64,000 bases of DNA from Pseudomonas reidholzensis (GCF_900536025.1 NZ_UNOZ01000013.1:620001-684000); one strand, 5' to 3'; positions 17,775-25,576 are shown, counted from the stretch's first letter. Numbers and translations are program-made. Notes: a model not told the origin generated them from the sequence alone.

Positions 17775-18137
17775 TCAGGCGCGCTGAGCGATCAGAAGAA
17801 TGCCTGTGTCGTCTGGGTCATCGCCGAGCAGCAGGTCGGGTGCGCGCAGCTCCCGACCAATGCGGAACTGGTCGAGCCGGCGCGCCACAAAATCAGACAC
17901 AACGATTTCGTGGCGCGGTGCGCTGAGGAAGTGGCGGGCCGCTTCAGGCCCTAGCTCATGTATGCGGTGGATCAGCAGGGTCATGGCCTCGCCGTTTTCC
18001 TCTACCTCGGCCCACTCCATGATCTCGGCTAGGGCCTGGCGGGTGCCAGCGCGGGCTTTCATGCGCAGCTCTTCGATCCCGGCCTTGGCTTCCTTCTCCT
18101 TGCGCTTATCGTCACGCTGCTTCGGCGTCAGAGCCAT
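17775..18137 (-). CDS. Small phage protein containing a dispersed repeat
   Basis: A 120-residue protein starting MALTPKQRDDKRKEKEAK; the ATG at 18137 is 5 nt from a GGAGG, better than the ATGs at 18140 and 18149. The N-terminal half is a charged helix. Residues RHEIVVSDFVARR are encoded by the inverted repeat at 17881-17918, which also occurs at two other places in the prophage. The function is unknown. Confidence 0.65.
   Translation of the reverse strand: MALTPKQRDDKRKEKEAKAGIEELRMKARAGTRQALAEIMEWAEVEENGEAMTLLIHRIHELGPEAARHFLSAPRHEIVVSDFVARRLDQFRIGRELRAPDLLLGDDPDDTGILLIAQRA
17881..17918. repeat. Dispersed 36-38-bp inverted repeat, copy A
   Basis: CGCGCCACAAAATC and GATTTCGTGGCGCG (13 of 14 paired) enclose a 9-nt loop. 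It is inside a coding region. Copies B and C are at 28199-28234 and 35185-35221. Confidence 0.75.
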
Positions 18138-18477
18138 CATCGCCTCCATTGCGCACAAAGCTGGTGCCAGGGCCGATATCCAGAAGGTCGCATACCCGGT
18201 TGACGATCTTGATCGCGGCGTCGAACACCTTGGCGTCATCCGGCTCGCGGGCCATGCGCTTCAGGTTTGGCTGGTGCTCCAGGCAGACCTTGTCGACCAG
18301 GCGTCGAGCCAGCCCGCGTATCGCATCCGCACTGTCATCGAAGCGCAGGCTGAGTGCGAAGGCCAGGGCCACATCGTCAGGCCGGTACTGGCCGCCGCTG
18401 CGGGTGATGTACAGCTTCTTGACCGGCCGATTCATCCAGGCCGGCAGGGTTACGACTCCAGAGGGTGCTTTCTGCAT
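18112..18477 (-). CDS. Phage protein, unknown function
   Basis: A 121-residue protein with YITRSGGQYRPDDVALAFAL and FDAAIKIVNRVCDLLDIG. It overlaps the next gene by 26 nt. I recognise no characterised family; it could be a small early regulatory or nuclease-accessory protein, but nothing in the sequence decides this. Confidence 0.65.
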   Translation of the reverse strand: MQKAPSGVVTLPAWMNRPVKKLYITRSGGQYRPDDVALAFALSLRFDDSADAIRGLARRLVDKVCLEHQPNLKRMAREPDDAKVFDAAIKIVNRVCDLLDIGPGTSFVRNGGDDGSDAEAA

Positions 18478-18562
18478 GGTGCTGCTCCGATAAGCCGCTG
18501 GGCGGCAGGTGGAACTGTTCTTGCCGGCGGCGCTGGCGGACTAGGGTGCTGATGCGCTTCAT
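18377..18562 (-). CDS. Possible small overlapping ORF
   Basis: A 61-residue frame that starts with an ATGA overlap on the upstream gene stop at 18559 and shares its last 100 nt with the 121-residue gene in another frame. The basic start MKRISTLVRQRRRQEQF could be real, but the rest is low complexity and may be a shadow. Confidence 0.25.
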   Translation of the reverse strand: MKRISTLVRQRRRQEQFHLPPSGLSEQHHAESTLWSRNPAGLDESAGQEAVHHPQRRPVPA

Positions 18563-19083
18563 TTCTTGACGAACACCCGGGGGAAGTCGACTTGATTTCG
18601 CTCGACGATGTTGGTCAGGGCGCCGTAGCTGATGCCGATCTGTTTGGCTACCTGGTTGCGATTCAGGCCCACATCGCGAAGGGCGCAGATCCGCTCTACC
18701 AGCTTGAGCTCGTCGATACGTTTCTGATTGCGCTGGATCTGTCGCTGAGCTTCGCGCTTGTCTCCGTCGCGCGGCTTGCGCTCCGCTCGCCGGTATACGA
18801 AGTTGCCCTCGCGGGCCAGGCGGAACAGGGTCTGCCTGGAATAGCCGGTGGCCTCGTGGACTTGCTGGGAGGTCATGGTCTTGGCCAGTCGCCTGATTTC
18901 CGAGATCTGCGAGAGCTTGCGGGCCAGCCGCGGATCTTCACTCTTCTCAGGCGCCGCCCGAATCACCTCGATGTCGCGGTGTGGCCGGGGCGGTACGTAC
19001 TGGAAGCCGTCGAGAACGATGATGCTTCCTCCAGAGGCAAGGAAGGCCGCTTGTGCGGCCTCCAGGTCGATTGATGGGTTCAT
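18559..19083 (-). CDS. Helix-turn-helix phage regulator
   Basis: A 174-residue protein (MNPSIDLEAAQAAFLASGG start, GGAGG site). Two HTH-like segments are visible: TSQQVHEATGYSRQTLFRLA in the middle and LNRNQVAKQIGISYGALTNI near the C-terminus, joined by a very basic region. This looks like a DNA-binding regulator of the early operon. Its target is unknown. Confidence 0.75.
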   Translation of the reverse strand: MNPSIDLEAAQAAFLASGGSIIVLDGFQYVPPRPHRDIEVIRAAPEKSEDPRLARKLSQISEIRRLAKTMTSQQVHEATGYSRQTLFRLAREGNFVYRRAERKPRDGDKREAQRQIQRNQKRIDELKLVERICALRDVGLNRNQVAKQIGISYGALTNIVERNQVDFPRVFVKK

Positions 19084-19709
19084 GCTGCCTCCTTCATCCG
19101 CTCGCGCATTTCCTTCTCCAGGTCGCCGAGCTCTTCCAGAAACGCCTTGATCTCGGCCTCCATTTCGCGGATGCGCTTGAAATCTCGCTCGAAGCGGTGG
19201 CACACATACTGAAGCGGCTCAGGCAGGCGGTCGTCGTAGCTGACGAAGTCTGCCCAGGACCTGCCGGTGCAGGCCATCTGAGCCAGCATCTGCCACTCGT
19301 ACTGCGGGTCGTGCCGTTCGGACTGCATTGTGGCGATATGGGTGGCTGTGTTCGGGCACTTGATCTCCAGCACGCCATCATTTCCGACCAGGCCGTCCGG
19401 CGAAGCGCCGAAACCCGGAATGGTCGGGTGCATGACCAGTCCGGTTTCAGCCACCATCAGGCCCTTGTCAGCCTCGTAGGCCATGCACGCAAAAGGCTCA
19501 AGTTCTACGCCGCGCTGCACTGCAGCATTGCGGGAAAGGTCGGCGCCGCCCGATTGACCGGTGAGGCGCTCACACAGAAGCTCCATCATGTAGTTCTTAC
19601 GGGTAGCTGACGGCGCGCCGCCCCTGCCGCTGGCCATCACGTCTTTAACTCGGCTCGCGGTGACACACCCAAGGCGTGCCGCGAACCATTCAGCGCTACG
19701 CTGCTCCAT
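19080..19709 (-). CDS. YqaJ/lambda-exonuclease-family 5'-3' exonuclease
   Basis: A 209-residue PD-(D/E)XK nuclease. Key segments are QRSAEWFAARLGCVTASRV (N-terminal signature), GVELEPFACMAYEA, and the active-site block GASPDGLVG followed by VLEIKCPNT (D ... E-x-K). It degrades one DNA strand so that the neighbouring RecT can anneal the other. The start overlaps the recT stop by 14 nt, confirming the pair. Confidence 0.92.
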   Translation of the reverse strand: MEQRSAEWFAARLGCVTASRVKDVMASGRGGAPSATRKNYMMELLCERLTGQSGGADLSRNAAVQRGVELEPFACMAYEADKGLMVAETGLVMHPTIPGFGASPDGLVGNDGVLEIKCPNTATHIATMQSERHDPQYEWQMLAQMACTGRSWADFVSYDDRLPEPLQYVCHRFERDFKRIREMEAEIKAFLEELGDLEKEMRERMKEAA

Positions 19710-20640
19710 CTAACACCTCCTCAGATTCACCTTCGATGGGCGCTGCCTGGGCCTTGAGTGCGTCGGCGCGCTTCGTCACCTCTGCTTTGAATCGGGCGTG
19801 GCCAGTTGCGTCCTTGGCCTGCTTCAGGGCGGCCGTGGCCTGCTGGTACACGTCGGTCAGCGCCTCCAGACTGCCGGCCTTCTGCGCCAGAGCGATCCAG
19901 CTATTCACCATTTCCGGATCGGTGGGTGCTGATCCCGACAGGCTGGCCAAGCCCTCGCCGCCGTCCGTGTTCAGATGGTGGATCGCCTGCTCCAGGCGCT
20001 CTGTCTTCGGCCAGTATTTGTAGCCGCGCTTGACCACGGTCTTCTTGGCCATCTCGCCCGGGTCTGTAACCCACGGGCAGGACTTGTTCTTGCTGACCCA
20101 AGCCTTCCAGGCGCTGGAGCGATCGCGAATCGCATTCACGTCCTCCATGCTCATGGTCTCGGTGAGGTAGTCGCCGTCGGCAGTCTTCACGACCACGTAG
20201 ACGCCGATCACCTCGCCTCGGTCCTTCGCGAACGGGTTGTAGGAATGGGTTGGCGGCTTGTCAAAGCCGTTCAGGCTGAAAGCGTCGGCGGCGTAGACTA
20301 GTTCGGCCTGGGCCCAACGTATGGCGCCGGTCGACATGGCCAGGTCCATCAAGCCGATATAGCTGATGTCCAAGCAGATGCGGCCGTCGCGCGGAACCAA
20401 GTAGGCCTGCTTCTTGGCCGGATTCAGGCTGATGCCGATGGCGGCGATGTTGGTTATCGCGTTAGCCACCGACTGCCGATTCTGCATTGCAATCTTGGTG
20501 GCGTACTCGCTCGAGGTAATCACCTGGATGGCGAATTCGGCCTCGCGCTCGAAGTTCAGCGAGCGGTCGGTCAGCACGTTGGCGAACTGATTCCGCTGCG
20601 CGTAAATGTCTTGCGAGATTATGGCTACTGCCTGGCTCAT
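19696..20640 (-). CDS. recT: RecT single-strand annealing protein
   Basis: A 314-residue RecT-family recombinase. Recognisable parts are ANAITNIAAIGISLNPAKKQ, AYLVPRDGRICLDISYIGL and the central EMAKKTVVKRGYKYWPKT. Acidic C-terminal tail. With the downstream YqaJ exonuclease it forms the phage homologous-recombination module, able to recombine related prophages and circularise ends. Confidence 0.95.
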   Translation of the reverse strand: MSQAVAIISQDIYAQRNQFANVLTDRSLNFEREAEFAIQVITSSEYATKIAMQNRQSVANAITNIAAIGISLNPAKKQAYLVPRDGRICLDISYIGLMDLAMSTGAIRWAQAELVYAADAFSLNGFDKPPTHSYNPFAKDRGEVIGVYVVVKTADGDYLTETMSMEDVNAIRDRSSAWKAWVSKNKSCPWVTDPGEMAKKTVVKRGYKYWPKTERLEQAIHHLNTDGGEGLASLSGSAPTDPEMVNSWIALAQKAGSLEALTDVYQQATAALKQAKDATGHARFKAEVTKRADALKAQAAPIEGESEEVLDGAA

Positions 20641-20647
20641 GGCGACC

Positions 20648-21769
20648 TCAGTAGGAAATGGCGATGTTCGGGATCTTGCGCTGGGCGATCAGGGTGACCG
20701 CTTGCTTGGCGCAGGCCTCAGGCATGCCCTCGGCCAAGAAGGCTTCCAATGCGGCGCGGTTGATGCTGGCCCGGTGCGCCTTGTCGGCCTCGCGGGCTTC
20801 TTGCTGCCGGACGATTTCGGCGGCAGCGGCATCAGCGCGGCGGCGCTCGTCCTGGCGCGCCTGCTCGGCTGCTTCTTCTTGCCGGCGGGCAGCGGCCTGG
20901 CGCTCCTGCTCCATCCGCTGCTCGGTGGCAACGCGGTCGGCCTCGGCTTGCACCCTGGCGCGCTCGGCTTGCTCGGCCTGCAGCTTGAGTTGGAGGCGCT
21001 GGTTCTCGGCTTCGCGCTCTTGCGCGGCAGCCTGGTCTTTCAGGTCCTGCTCGCGCTTGGCGGCCGCGTCACGTTCTGCTTGCTGCTCCCGGGCAACGCG
21101 CTGGCGCTCAGCCTCGACGGCGGCTTCCTGTGCCAGCCTGATCCGGTCTTGCTCTGCGCGCTCATCTGCTTCGCGGCGCAGGCGGACCAGCTCTGCCTGC
21201 TCGGCGTCGTACTTCTGCCGCGCGGTCAGAGCTTCACGCAGCGCAGTCAGCACCTGGTCCTTCACCTGGCCAGCCTCTGCGTCGAACTCTTCCCAGGTGT
21301 CGCCCAGAGCCACGGCCTCGACCCGGCCGATCCGCGTCAGCAAATCCTCTGCGTCCAGCAGGCCCAGTTCGATGCCCTCGGCCTTGATGGCCGCGACGCC
21401 TTGCTCATGCCGGGACACACGCGCCGCCTCAGCTTCCTCCCACTCGGTCAGCGGACGGCGGACTTCTTCCTGCCACGCGGTGAGCGTGTCACGCATGCGC
21501 TTGCGCTCGGCGTCGATCTTCTTCGGGATTTCCTTCAGCTCCGAAACGAGCTCTTTACCCAGGTCGTCCAGCGCGGACTTCGAACGAGCGATGCTGTAGG
21601 CGATAGAACCGATGGCTTTGCGGCCCTTGGCCGTCTTCACGTCCGGCACGAAGGTGTCGATCTGGTCGCGAATATGCTTGAGGTACGGGTCGAGGCCATT
21701 TGGGGCCTGGAACACCTGCAGGGCTGTTTCTTTCGGCGGCACAACGGCCAGTTCGGTTTGTGCGGACAT
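20648..21769 (-). CDS. Large coiled-coil phage protein
   Basis: A 373-residue protein upstream of recT. The N-terminal 120 residues have DPYLKHIRDQIDTFVPDV and SELKEIPKKIDAERKRMRD; the middle, roughly residues 200-330, is an almost uninterrupted Ala/Gln/Arg/Glu coiled coil. Such proteins are regularly found next to RecT-type recombinases, but their role is unclear. Confidence 0.75.
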   Translation of the reverse strand: MSAQTELAVVPPKETALQVFQAPNGLDPYLKHIRDQIDTFVPDVKTAKGRKAIGSIAYSIARSKSALDDLGKELVSELKEIPKKIDAERKRMRDTLTAWQEEVRRPLTEWEEAEAARVSRHEQGVAAIKAEGIELGLLDAEDLLTRIGRVEAVALGDTWEEFDAEAGQVKDQVLTALREALTARQKYDAEQAELVRLRREADERAEQDRIRLAQEAAVEAERQRVAREQQAERDAAAKREQDLKDQAAAQEREAENQRLQLKLQAEQAERARVQAEADRVATEQRMEQERQAAARRQEEAAEQARQDERRRADAAAAEIVRQQEAREADKAHRASINRAALEAFLAEGMPEACAKQAVTLIAQRKIPNIAISY

Positions 21770-21939
21770 TGGAAAACCTCGCGCCAGGCCGGCGCCGTCA
21801 GTTGAATAGGGGAATGCCAGGTCACGCTCGTGAAGTAGGGCGGGCGCCCTGGCTGCGGCGGATGGTTGCGCGCTCTCACCGCTTACGCTCCCGCGAGGGG
21901 TACGGTTATCCCGAAGGCCCGCCGTGCTCGGGTGTGAAT

Positions 21940-22056
21940 TCAGGAAGTGATGGTGCCGGCCAAGGCGCTCAGGAGGAGCCAGCCGGTGCAGAAGGTGAGG
22001 GCGAAGAATGAGCCGCGCCAGGTGGCTACGCGGCGGGCGCGCTGGTGGCTGGTCAT
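21940..22056 (-). CDS. Tiny single-pass membrane protein
   Basis: A 38-residue peptide (MTSHQRARRVATWRG then a hydrophobic FFALTFCTGWLLLSALAG). A GGAGAGATCTGAA ribosome site precedes the ATG at 22056, which overlaps the upstream stop. Basic N-terminus plus one membrane helix suggests an inner-membrane micropeptide. The function is unknown. Confidence 0.5.
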   Translation of the reverse strand: MTSHQRARRVATWRGSFFALTFCTGWLLLSALAGTITS

Positions 22057-22235
22057 TTCAGATCTCTCCAGCCCAATACGCCGTCGATGTAGATCCCGTC
22101 GTGAGTTGCCCAGCGTTCTTCGAAGCTGTGAAACCGGCATTTCCACTGGATGCGCTGCCCGTTATCAAGCTGGCGCAACACCTGAACGACCCTTGAGTCA
22201 GCTGGGCAGCCTGTTTTCCAGCCGACCAGTTTCAT
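22053..22235 (-). CDS. Small phage protein, unknown
   Basis: A 60-residue protein starting MKLVGWKTGCPADSR, with WKCRFHSFEERW and GIYIDGVLGWRDLK. It overlaps both neighbours by 4 nt (ATGA), which supports it being translated. No family is recognised. Confidence 0.6.
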   Translation of the reverse strand: MKLVGWKTGCPADSRVVQVLRQLDNGQRIQWKCRFHSFEERWATHDGIYIDGVLGWRDLK

Positions 22236-22453
22236 GCCCGCACCTCGTACCCGACCGTCCATTCGCCGCAGAGACACGCACGGCAAGACCAAGCCAGCGG
22301 GTTCTCGATGCTGGCCAGCTCAGCCTGGCGCACCGCGGCCGCGAAAGTTGGGCCCTTGAACAACATCAGCACCCGGTCGGCCGGCATGGCCTGGGCCTCG
22401 GACAGTTCGGCAACCTGCTCGTCTATGAGCGTCTTCACGATTGGCGTGGTCAT
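22232..22453 (-). CDS. Small phage protein, unknown
   Basis: A 73-residue protein (MTTPIVKTLIDEQVAELSEA). Three Cys in SCRACLCGEW near the C-terminus could bind a metal. It is coupled by ATGA overlaps. No family is recognised. Confidence 0.6.
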   Translation of the reverse strand: MTTPIVKTLIDEQVAELSEAQAMPADRVLMLFKGPTFAAAVRQAELASIENPLAWSCRACLCGEWTVGYEVRA

Positions 22454-22644
22454 GCAACCTCCTTGCGCCCATCAACTATCTTGTTGAGGCGCCCGCAGTA
22501 GTGGTTGAACTCTTCGATGGTGATTCGCTGGTCGGCCAGCATTTCGGTGAGGAGCTTCTGCACCATGACGTTCCAGGTCAGATCTGTACCCGGGTGCGAC
22601 ATGGCGTCGAGCTCTTCGTCGATCAGGACATGGGGGCTTCTCAT
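22450..22644 (-). CDS. Small phage protein, unknown
   Basis: A 64-residue helical protein with MVQKLLTEMLADQRITIEEF and NHYCGRLNKIVD. It is coupled to both neighbours by 4-nt overlaps. No family is recognised. Confidence 0.6.
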   Translation of the reverse strand: MRSPHVLIDEELDAMSHPGTDLTWNVMVQKLLTEMLADQRITIEEFNHYCGRLNKIVDGRKEVA

Positions 22645-23054
22645 TGCGCGTCCTCTGCCTGGGCCAGAACTCCTTCTTTGGCGAAGGGGGTCAGTAGCTG
22701 GCGGGCGATCTCTTGCAGCGCCGCCTCGGGGCTGGCCACGCTCAAGATCTCTTCGGCCGCGGCCGCCGCATCACCGGTGACCTTGCTGCGCGCCGCGAGG
22801 ACCAGGCGGCCCAACACAGAGTTGCTGATCCCCGACAGACCAAGCTGGCCCATCACGAACTCATCCACCGCCTGGGCGAAGCGCTCATAGGTGACACCCT
22901 GTTTCGGGCGCATCCGGCGCTGGAAGACCACATCGCGGCGCGCCATCAGCTCAGCGATGCCATCGTCGACCCACAGGCGCTCCGGCACATCGTCCGGGTG
23001 CTCGCCTGGAAGGCGGTTGTCGTACTCAAACTGTGCTGCTCGAAGTGCGCCCAT
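22641..23054 (-). CDS. Phage protein, unknown function
   Basis: A 137-residue protein starting MGALRAAQFEYDNRLPGEHP, with a GGAGG site. It is mostly helical, with EYDNRLP as the recognisable part; proteins with this start are common in Pseudomonas and enteric phages near the recombination genes. The function is unknown. Confidence 0.65.
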   Translation of the reverse strand: MGALRAAQFEYDNRLPGEHPDDVPERLWVDDGIAELMARRDVVFQRRMRPKQGVTYERFAQAVDEFVMGQLGLSGISNSVLGRLVLAARSKVTGDAAAAAEEILSVASPEAALQEIARQLLTPFAKEGVLAQAEDAQ

Positions 23055-23074
23055 GGTCGCCTCCAGGTGGTGGG

Positions 23075-23296
23075 TTACTCGGTGGGTGGAGTGAGGTGCG
23101 GCTGCCAGTGAGTCACGCGGTGCTCGAAGCGCGAGCCATCCCCGTAGCGCCAGTCAATGCCGTTCCAGTAGAGGAAGCGGGCGCCGTTGAAGGCGCTCTG
23201 CGCTTTTCGTGCTGGCGTGTAGGCGATTACCCAGGCCTTGCCGCCGCCCCTGGGCAGCTCAGGCATGCGCTCAGAGCACTTGATCCAGCCGCTCAT
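23075..23296 (-). CDS. DUF551-like phage protein
   Basis: A 73-residue protein starting MSGWIKCSERMPELP and ending with VTHWQPHLTPPTE. The W-I-x-C-S-E-R-x-P start and the terminal HWQP motif are the DUF551 pattern of small phage proteins. No activity is known. It overlaps the upstream stop by 4 nt. Confidence 0.75.
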   Translation of the reverse strand: MSGWIKCSERMPELPRGGGKAWVIAYTPARKAQSAFNGARFLYWNGIDWRYGDGSRFEHRVTHWQPHLTPPTE

Positions 23297-23568
23297 GGCT
23301 TCACCCGGGCGATGAGCATGGCGTCGGCAATCTGATAAGAGCAGTCAGCCAGATAGCGGACTGCCTTGCTGTCGTTGCTGTCGATCATCGACTGGTTGGC
23401 CGCAAGGCCCGCCAGCGCCTTGGCCGCGAAGTAGTCGCGCAAGGTCATTCCCGAGTAGGTTGAGAAGCTGTGCGGCTTGATCTCCTCACCCAGAAATCCA
23501 GTGGCGGGGTTTGTATCGCGATTATTGATGGTGACCGGGAATGCCGGCCCACCCGTTGGTTTGGTCAT
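23293..23568 (-). CDS. Small phage protein (GMTLRDYFAAKA type)
   Basis: A 91-residue protein starting MTKPTGGPAFPV at 23568, with GAGG 8 nt upstream. It contains PAFP and GMTLRDYFAAKALAGL, a pattern seen in many small phage proteins with no assigned role. It heads a run of genes joined by short overlaps. Its 5' leader forms the long hairpin at 23589-23662. Confidence 0.7.
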   Translation of the reverse strand: MTKPTGGPAFPVTINNRDTNPATGFLGEEIKPHSFSTYSGMTLRDYFAAKALAGLAANQSMIDSNDSKAVRYLADCSYQIADAMLIARVKP

Positions 23569-23588
23569 TGCGTTAACCTCGATAGCCA

Positions 23589-23662
23589 ACCGCATTGGTC
23601 GGGCGCCAGGCGCAGTGACCAAACTGGGCGTGAAAAGCCAGCCTGGCACCCGCCAATGCGGT
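23589..23662 (-). promoter_or_regulatory. Long hairpin in the 5' leader of the 91-residue gene
   Basis: ACCGCATTGG plus CGGGCGCCAGGC (23589-23611) pairs with 23641-23662, with one bulged base and one G-U. The 29-nt loop and the position 11 nt before the GAGG ribosome site suggest control of translation or mRNA stability. It is not followed by a T-run. Confidence 0.55.
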
Positions 23663-23823
23663 CGAAGTGAAGGGAAAGGGTGCAGGCGGTGAGCGCTACC
23701 TCACATGCATCTGGTCTGGCCGGGTAGGCCCCGGATTCGCCTGCGTGTACGTCGTTTAATGTTTACTGTGGTGCGCCTTAAATTGCATAAGGCTCACCGT
23801 GATGCGCTTTAAATCGATGAAAA

Positions 23824-23996
23824 CTGCATCGGGGTGTGATCTGGCCGGCGCTGATCTCCGGCTTACGACTGTCCTGACCTTGATCAGAGCCTGAGCCGTG
23901 GTCGCCACGCTCCTCTCCGGCTGAAAGCTTTACCGGTATGGGTGCTGGTCAGTTATCGCGCATCAGCCTGCGCATTCAGATCACACTCCGATGCAG
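23824..23996 (-). ncRNA. Candidate structured RNA element
   Basis: The gene-poor stretch 23663-24055 (about 390 nt) has no convincing ORF. Inside it, CTGCATCGGGGTGTGATCTG (23824-23843) and CAGATCACACTCCGATGCAG (23977-23996) pair over 20 bp with a single G-U or mismatch. The enclosed ~130 nt can form further stems (GCCGG/CCGGC, GTGG-TCG-CCAC, GCGCA/TGCGC). Just left of it, an 18-nt motif GTGRTGCGCYTTAAATYG occurs twice (23769 and 23799). The transcribed strand is not known; the minus strand is given because neighbouring genes run that way. It could instead be DNA-level structure. Confidence 0.35.
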
Positions 23997-24055
23997 CCTG
24001 CGATGGGTAGCAGGGCATCGGGCAGTTAGCGACAGGCTGTCGTGGCGCTGGTTGT

Positions 24056-24262
24056 TCAGGCCTCAGACTCGATGCTGTAACCAGAGGCTGAACGGAGGTC
24101 GTAGCTACCATTCGTGGCGAAATAAGCTATGCGGTCGATTGCTCCGTCAGCGCCGATGATCCGCCCGAAGAATGGATACTGAAAATCTCCCTTGTCGTGC
24201 TCGATGGTTACCTTTGAGCCGTTCTTGGTTTTGTAAGTTTTCCCGACAGTCATGCTAAACAC
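24056..24262 (-). CDS. Small phage protein, unknown
   Basis: A 68-residue protein. The GTG at 24262 lies 8 nt from GGAGG and is preferred over the ATG at 24253. The product (TVGKTYKTKNGSKVTIEHDK) has a beta-rich, KOW/SH3-like look, with FFGRIIGADG. The function is unknown. It is preceded by the leader repeat described at 24272-24310. Confidence 0.6.
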   Translation of the reverse strand: MFSMTVGKTYKTKNGSKVTIEHDKGDFQYPFFGRIIGADGAIDRIAYFATNGSYDLRSASGYSIESEA

Positions 24263-24271
24263 GGTGAATAC

Positions 24272-24310
24272 CTCCAGTGGATTCCCCTTGATGCGCCCCG
24301 CTTGAGGCGC
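24272..24310 (-). promoter_or_regulatory. Leader module: hairpin plus repeated ribosome-site segment
   Basis: CTCCAGTGGATTCCC (24272-24286; minus strand GGGAATCCACTGGAG contains the ribosome site) follows a small hairpin, GCGCC / GGCGC (24293-24310). The same 15-mer and a hairpin recur at 24586-24625, before the next gene. Confidence 0.45.
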
Positions 24311-24326
24311 ACCGGGGAATCGTCTG

Positions 24327-24578
24327 TCATACCCACTGTTCTTCGATCCAGTCGGCCACTTTCACCGCAGCGTCATGCTGGCCTGCATTCTCCAGCTCTT
24401 GCACATAGGTGCGGGCTTCGTGGATGAACAGAGGCCTGTCCTTGGTGACGTCCATCGAATGCTTCAGGGAGTGCAGGACCCCACCTACCAACCAATCAAC
24501 TTGGCTCATGGTCGAGTAACGCTCCCGGCAGATGCGGGCCGTGCGGATGTGGCTTTCAACAACCATCTTCACGCTCAT
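24327..24578 (-). CDS. Small phage protein, unknown
   Basis: An 83-residue protein from the ATG at 24578 (MSVKMVVESHIRTARICRER), with GGAG 8 nt away. It is mainly helical (YVQELENAGQHDAAVKVADW). It is the first gene of the leftward operon after the left operators. In lambda this place holds N, but no arginine-rich antiterminator motif is visible here. Confidence 0.6.
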   Translation of the reverse strand: MSVKMVVESHIRTARICRERYSTMSQVDWLVGGVLHSLKHSMDVTKDRPLFIHEARTYVQELENAGQHDAAVKVADWIEEQWV

Positions 24579-24585
24579 GGTCTTT

Positions 24586-24940
24586 CTCCAGTGGATTCCC
24601 AAAGCACCCGGTCGCCCAGGTGCTTCAGTGAATACGTGGTCTTGCTTGCTGCAGCCTCCACCGGATTCTCCGGCGTGGCCCGCTGTACCAGTGCATCAGC
24701 CCGTTCTGAGGGCTACCCGGCAGGGAGCGTTTGCAGCTCAACCCTTGGCCCGCTTGACGCTTTCAGTGAGGGAGCGCGCCGCATGGCTTCGAGCTGGCCA
24801 GCTCCAGAGCTGGCATGGGGATCGAATTTATTGCTCGCGCTGTACCGTTGCCGGGATCGATCCGCGAGGTTCCCATCAATGTGAAAGAGCGGTGAGGCTT
24901 GAGGGCCTCCGCAGTCCCTGTTCGGTGACTGCGTGAAACA
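24586..24940 (-). promoter_or_regulatory. Leader of the leftward operon
   Basis: About 355 nt without a gene. It contains the second copy of CTCCAGTGGATTCCC (24586-24600) with hairpin AAGCACC / GGTGCTT (24602-24625), a diverged third copy (24655-24671, CCTCCACCGGATTCTCC) and GC-rich sequence. It is probably the long untranslated start of the pL transcript. Confidence 0.4.
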
Positions 24941-24983
24941 AAAGTAGCACTGCTGTTATTGATGAGTCAACAGCACTGCTGTT
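24941..24983 (-). promoter_or_regulatory. Left operators and pL promoter
   Basis: Two 15-bp palindromes centred at 24950 (AGTAGCACTGCTGTT) and 24976 (AACAGCACTGCTGTT) match the three sites beside cro. On the minus strand they bracket a promoter: -35 TTGACT (24965-24970) and -10 TACTTT (24941-24946), 18-nt spacer. Binding of the repressor would block both elements. Confidence 0.8.
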
Positions 24984-25001
24984 ATTTATTTCGAGCGCCA
25001 C

Positions 25002-25026
25002 AAAAAAACCCGCTCAATGGCGGGCT
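25002..25026 (-). terminator. Terminator after the exported moron
   Basis: On the minus strand AGCCCGC-CATTGA-GCGGG followed by TTTTTTT. Almost the same hairpin and loop recur at 25534-25559. Confidence 0.85.
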
Positions 25027-25046
25027 CATCTTTGAGAAGGGGCGGG

Positions 25047-25472
25047 CTAGATGGCGTCTACGCTAGCCTTCAGTCGGTTCGCCGAAAGCTCGTAGGCGCG
25101 CTGATAGGAGTCTCGATCCTCATCTGTTAGATGATCGAGATATCCGAGCCAGGAGACGTACATTTCGGCCAGCTCTGGCTTAAGGGCTGGGAGCCGCTCA
25201 GCCTCTGCCTTGTATAGGACCTTCCCCTTGTTTTTGGCGTCATCAGCACAGGACCTAACAACGCTGAGGCGATGGTGGAATGCATCCGACCATTTTTTGC
25301 TGCCCTCCCCGTATTTTCTGGCGGCAGAATTCACTTCGAGCTGCTGCGAGATCGCATCGATAGTGCAGACGGCAGTAAGTCCCGACATTTTCTCAATGTA
25401 TGTCGGGTCGGCGAAGGCTGCGTTCATCCAAAGCGTTGGAGCGAGAAGTGCGAGAAGGAGGTGTTTGCGCAT
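25047..25472 (-). CDS. Exported protein in the immunity region (moron)
   Basis: A 141-residue protein with a clear signal peptide (MRKHLLLALLAPTLWMNAAFA, cleavage before DPTYIE). The mature part is helical with two Cys (AVCTID and RSCADD). It has its own terminator and lies between the left operators and cI, where prophages carry lysogen-expressed genes. It may act in superinfection exclusion or change the cell envelope, but that is inferred from position only. Confidence 0.7.
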   Translation of the reverse strand: MRKHLLLALLAPTLWMNAAFADPTYIEKMSGLTAVCTIDAISQQLEVNSAARKYGEGSKKWSDAFHHRLSVVRSCADDAKNKGKVLYKAEAERLPALKPELAEMYVSWLGYLDHLTDEDRDSYQRAYELSANRLKASVDAI

Positions 25473-25533
25473 TGTGGCTCGTCCTGAGAAATTGCAATCC
25501 TACCACCCCATTCAGAAGCCATCACGCAGGCAT

Positions 25534-25559
25534 GAAAAAGCCCGCTCAATGGCGGGCTT
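25534..25559 (-). terminator. Terminator after the moron lipoprotein
   Basis: AAGCCCGC-CATTGA-GCGGGCTT followed by TTTTC on the minus strand; near-copy of the terminator at 25002-25026. Confidence 0.85.
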
Positions 25560-25576
25560 CGGTGTTCTCCCTGGGC

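Noticed and set aside
24327..24578. Lambda N-type antiterminator
   Set aside because: The position after pL fits, but there is no arginine-rich RNA-binding N-terminus, and I see no boxB-like hairpin pair.
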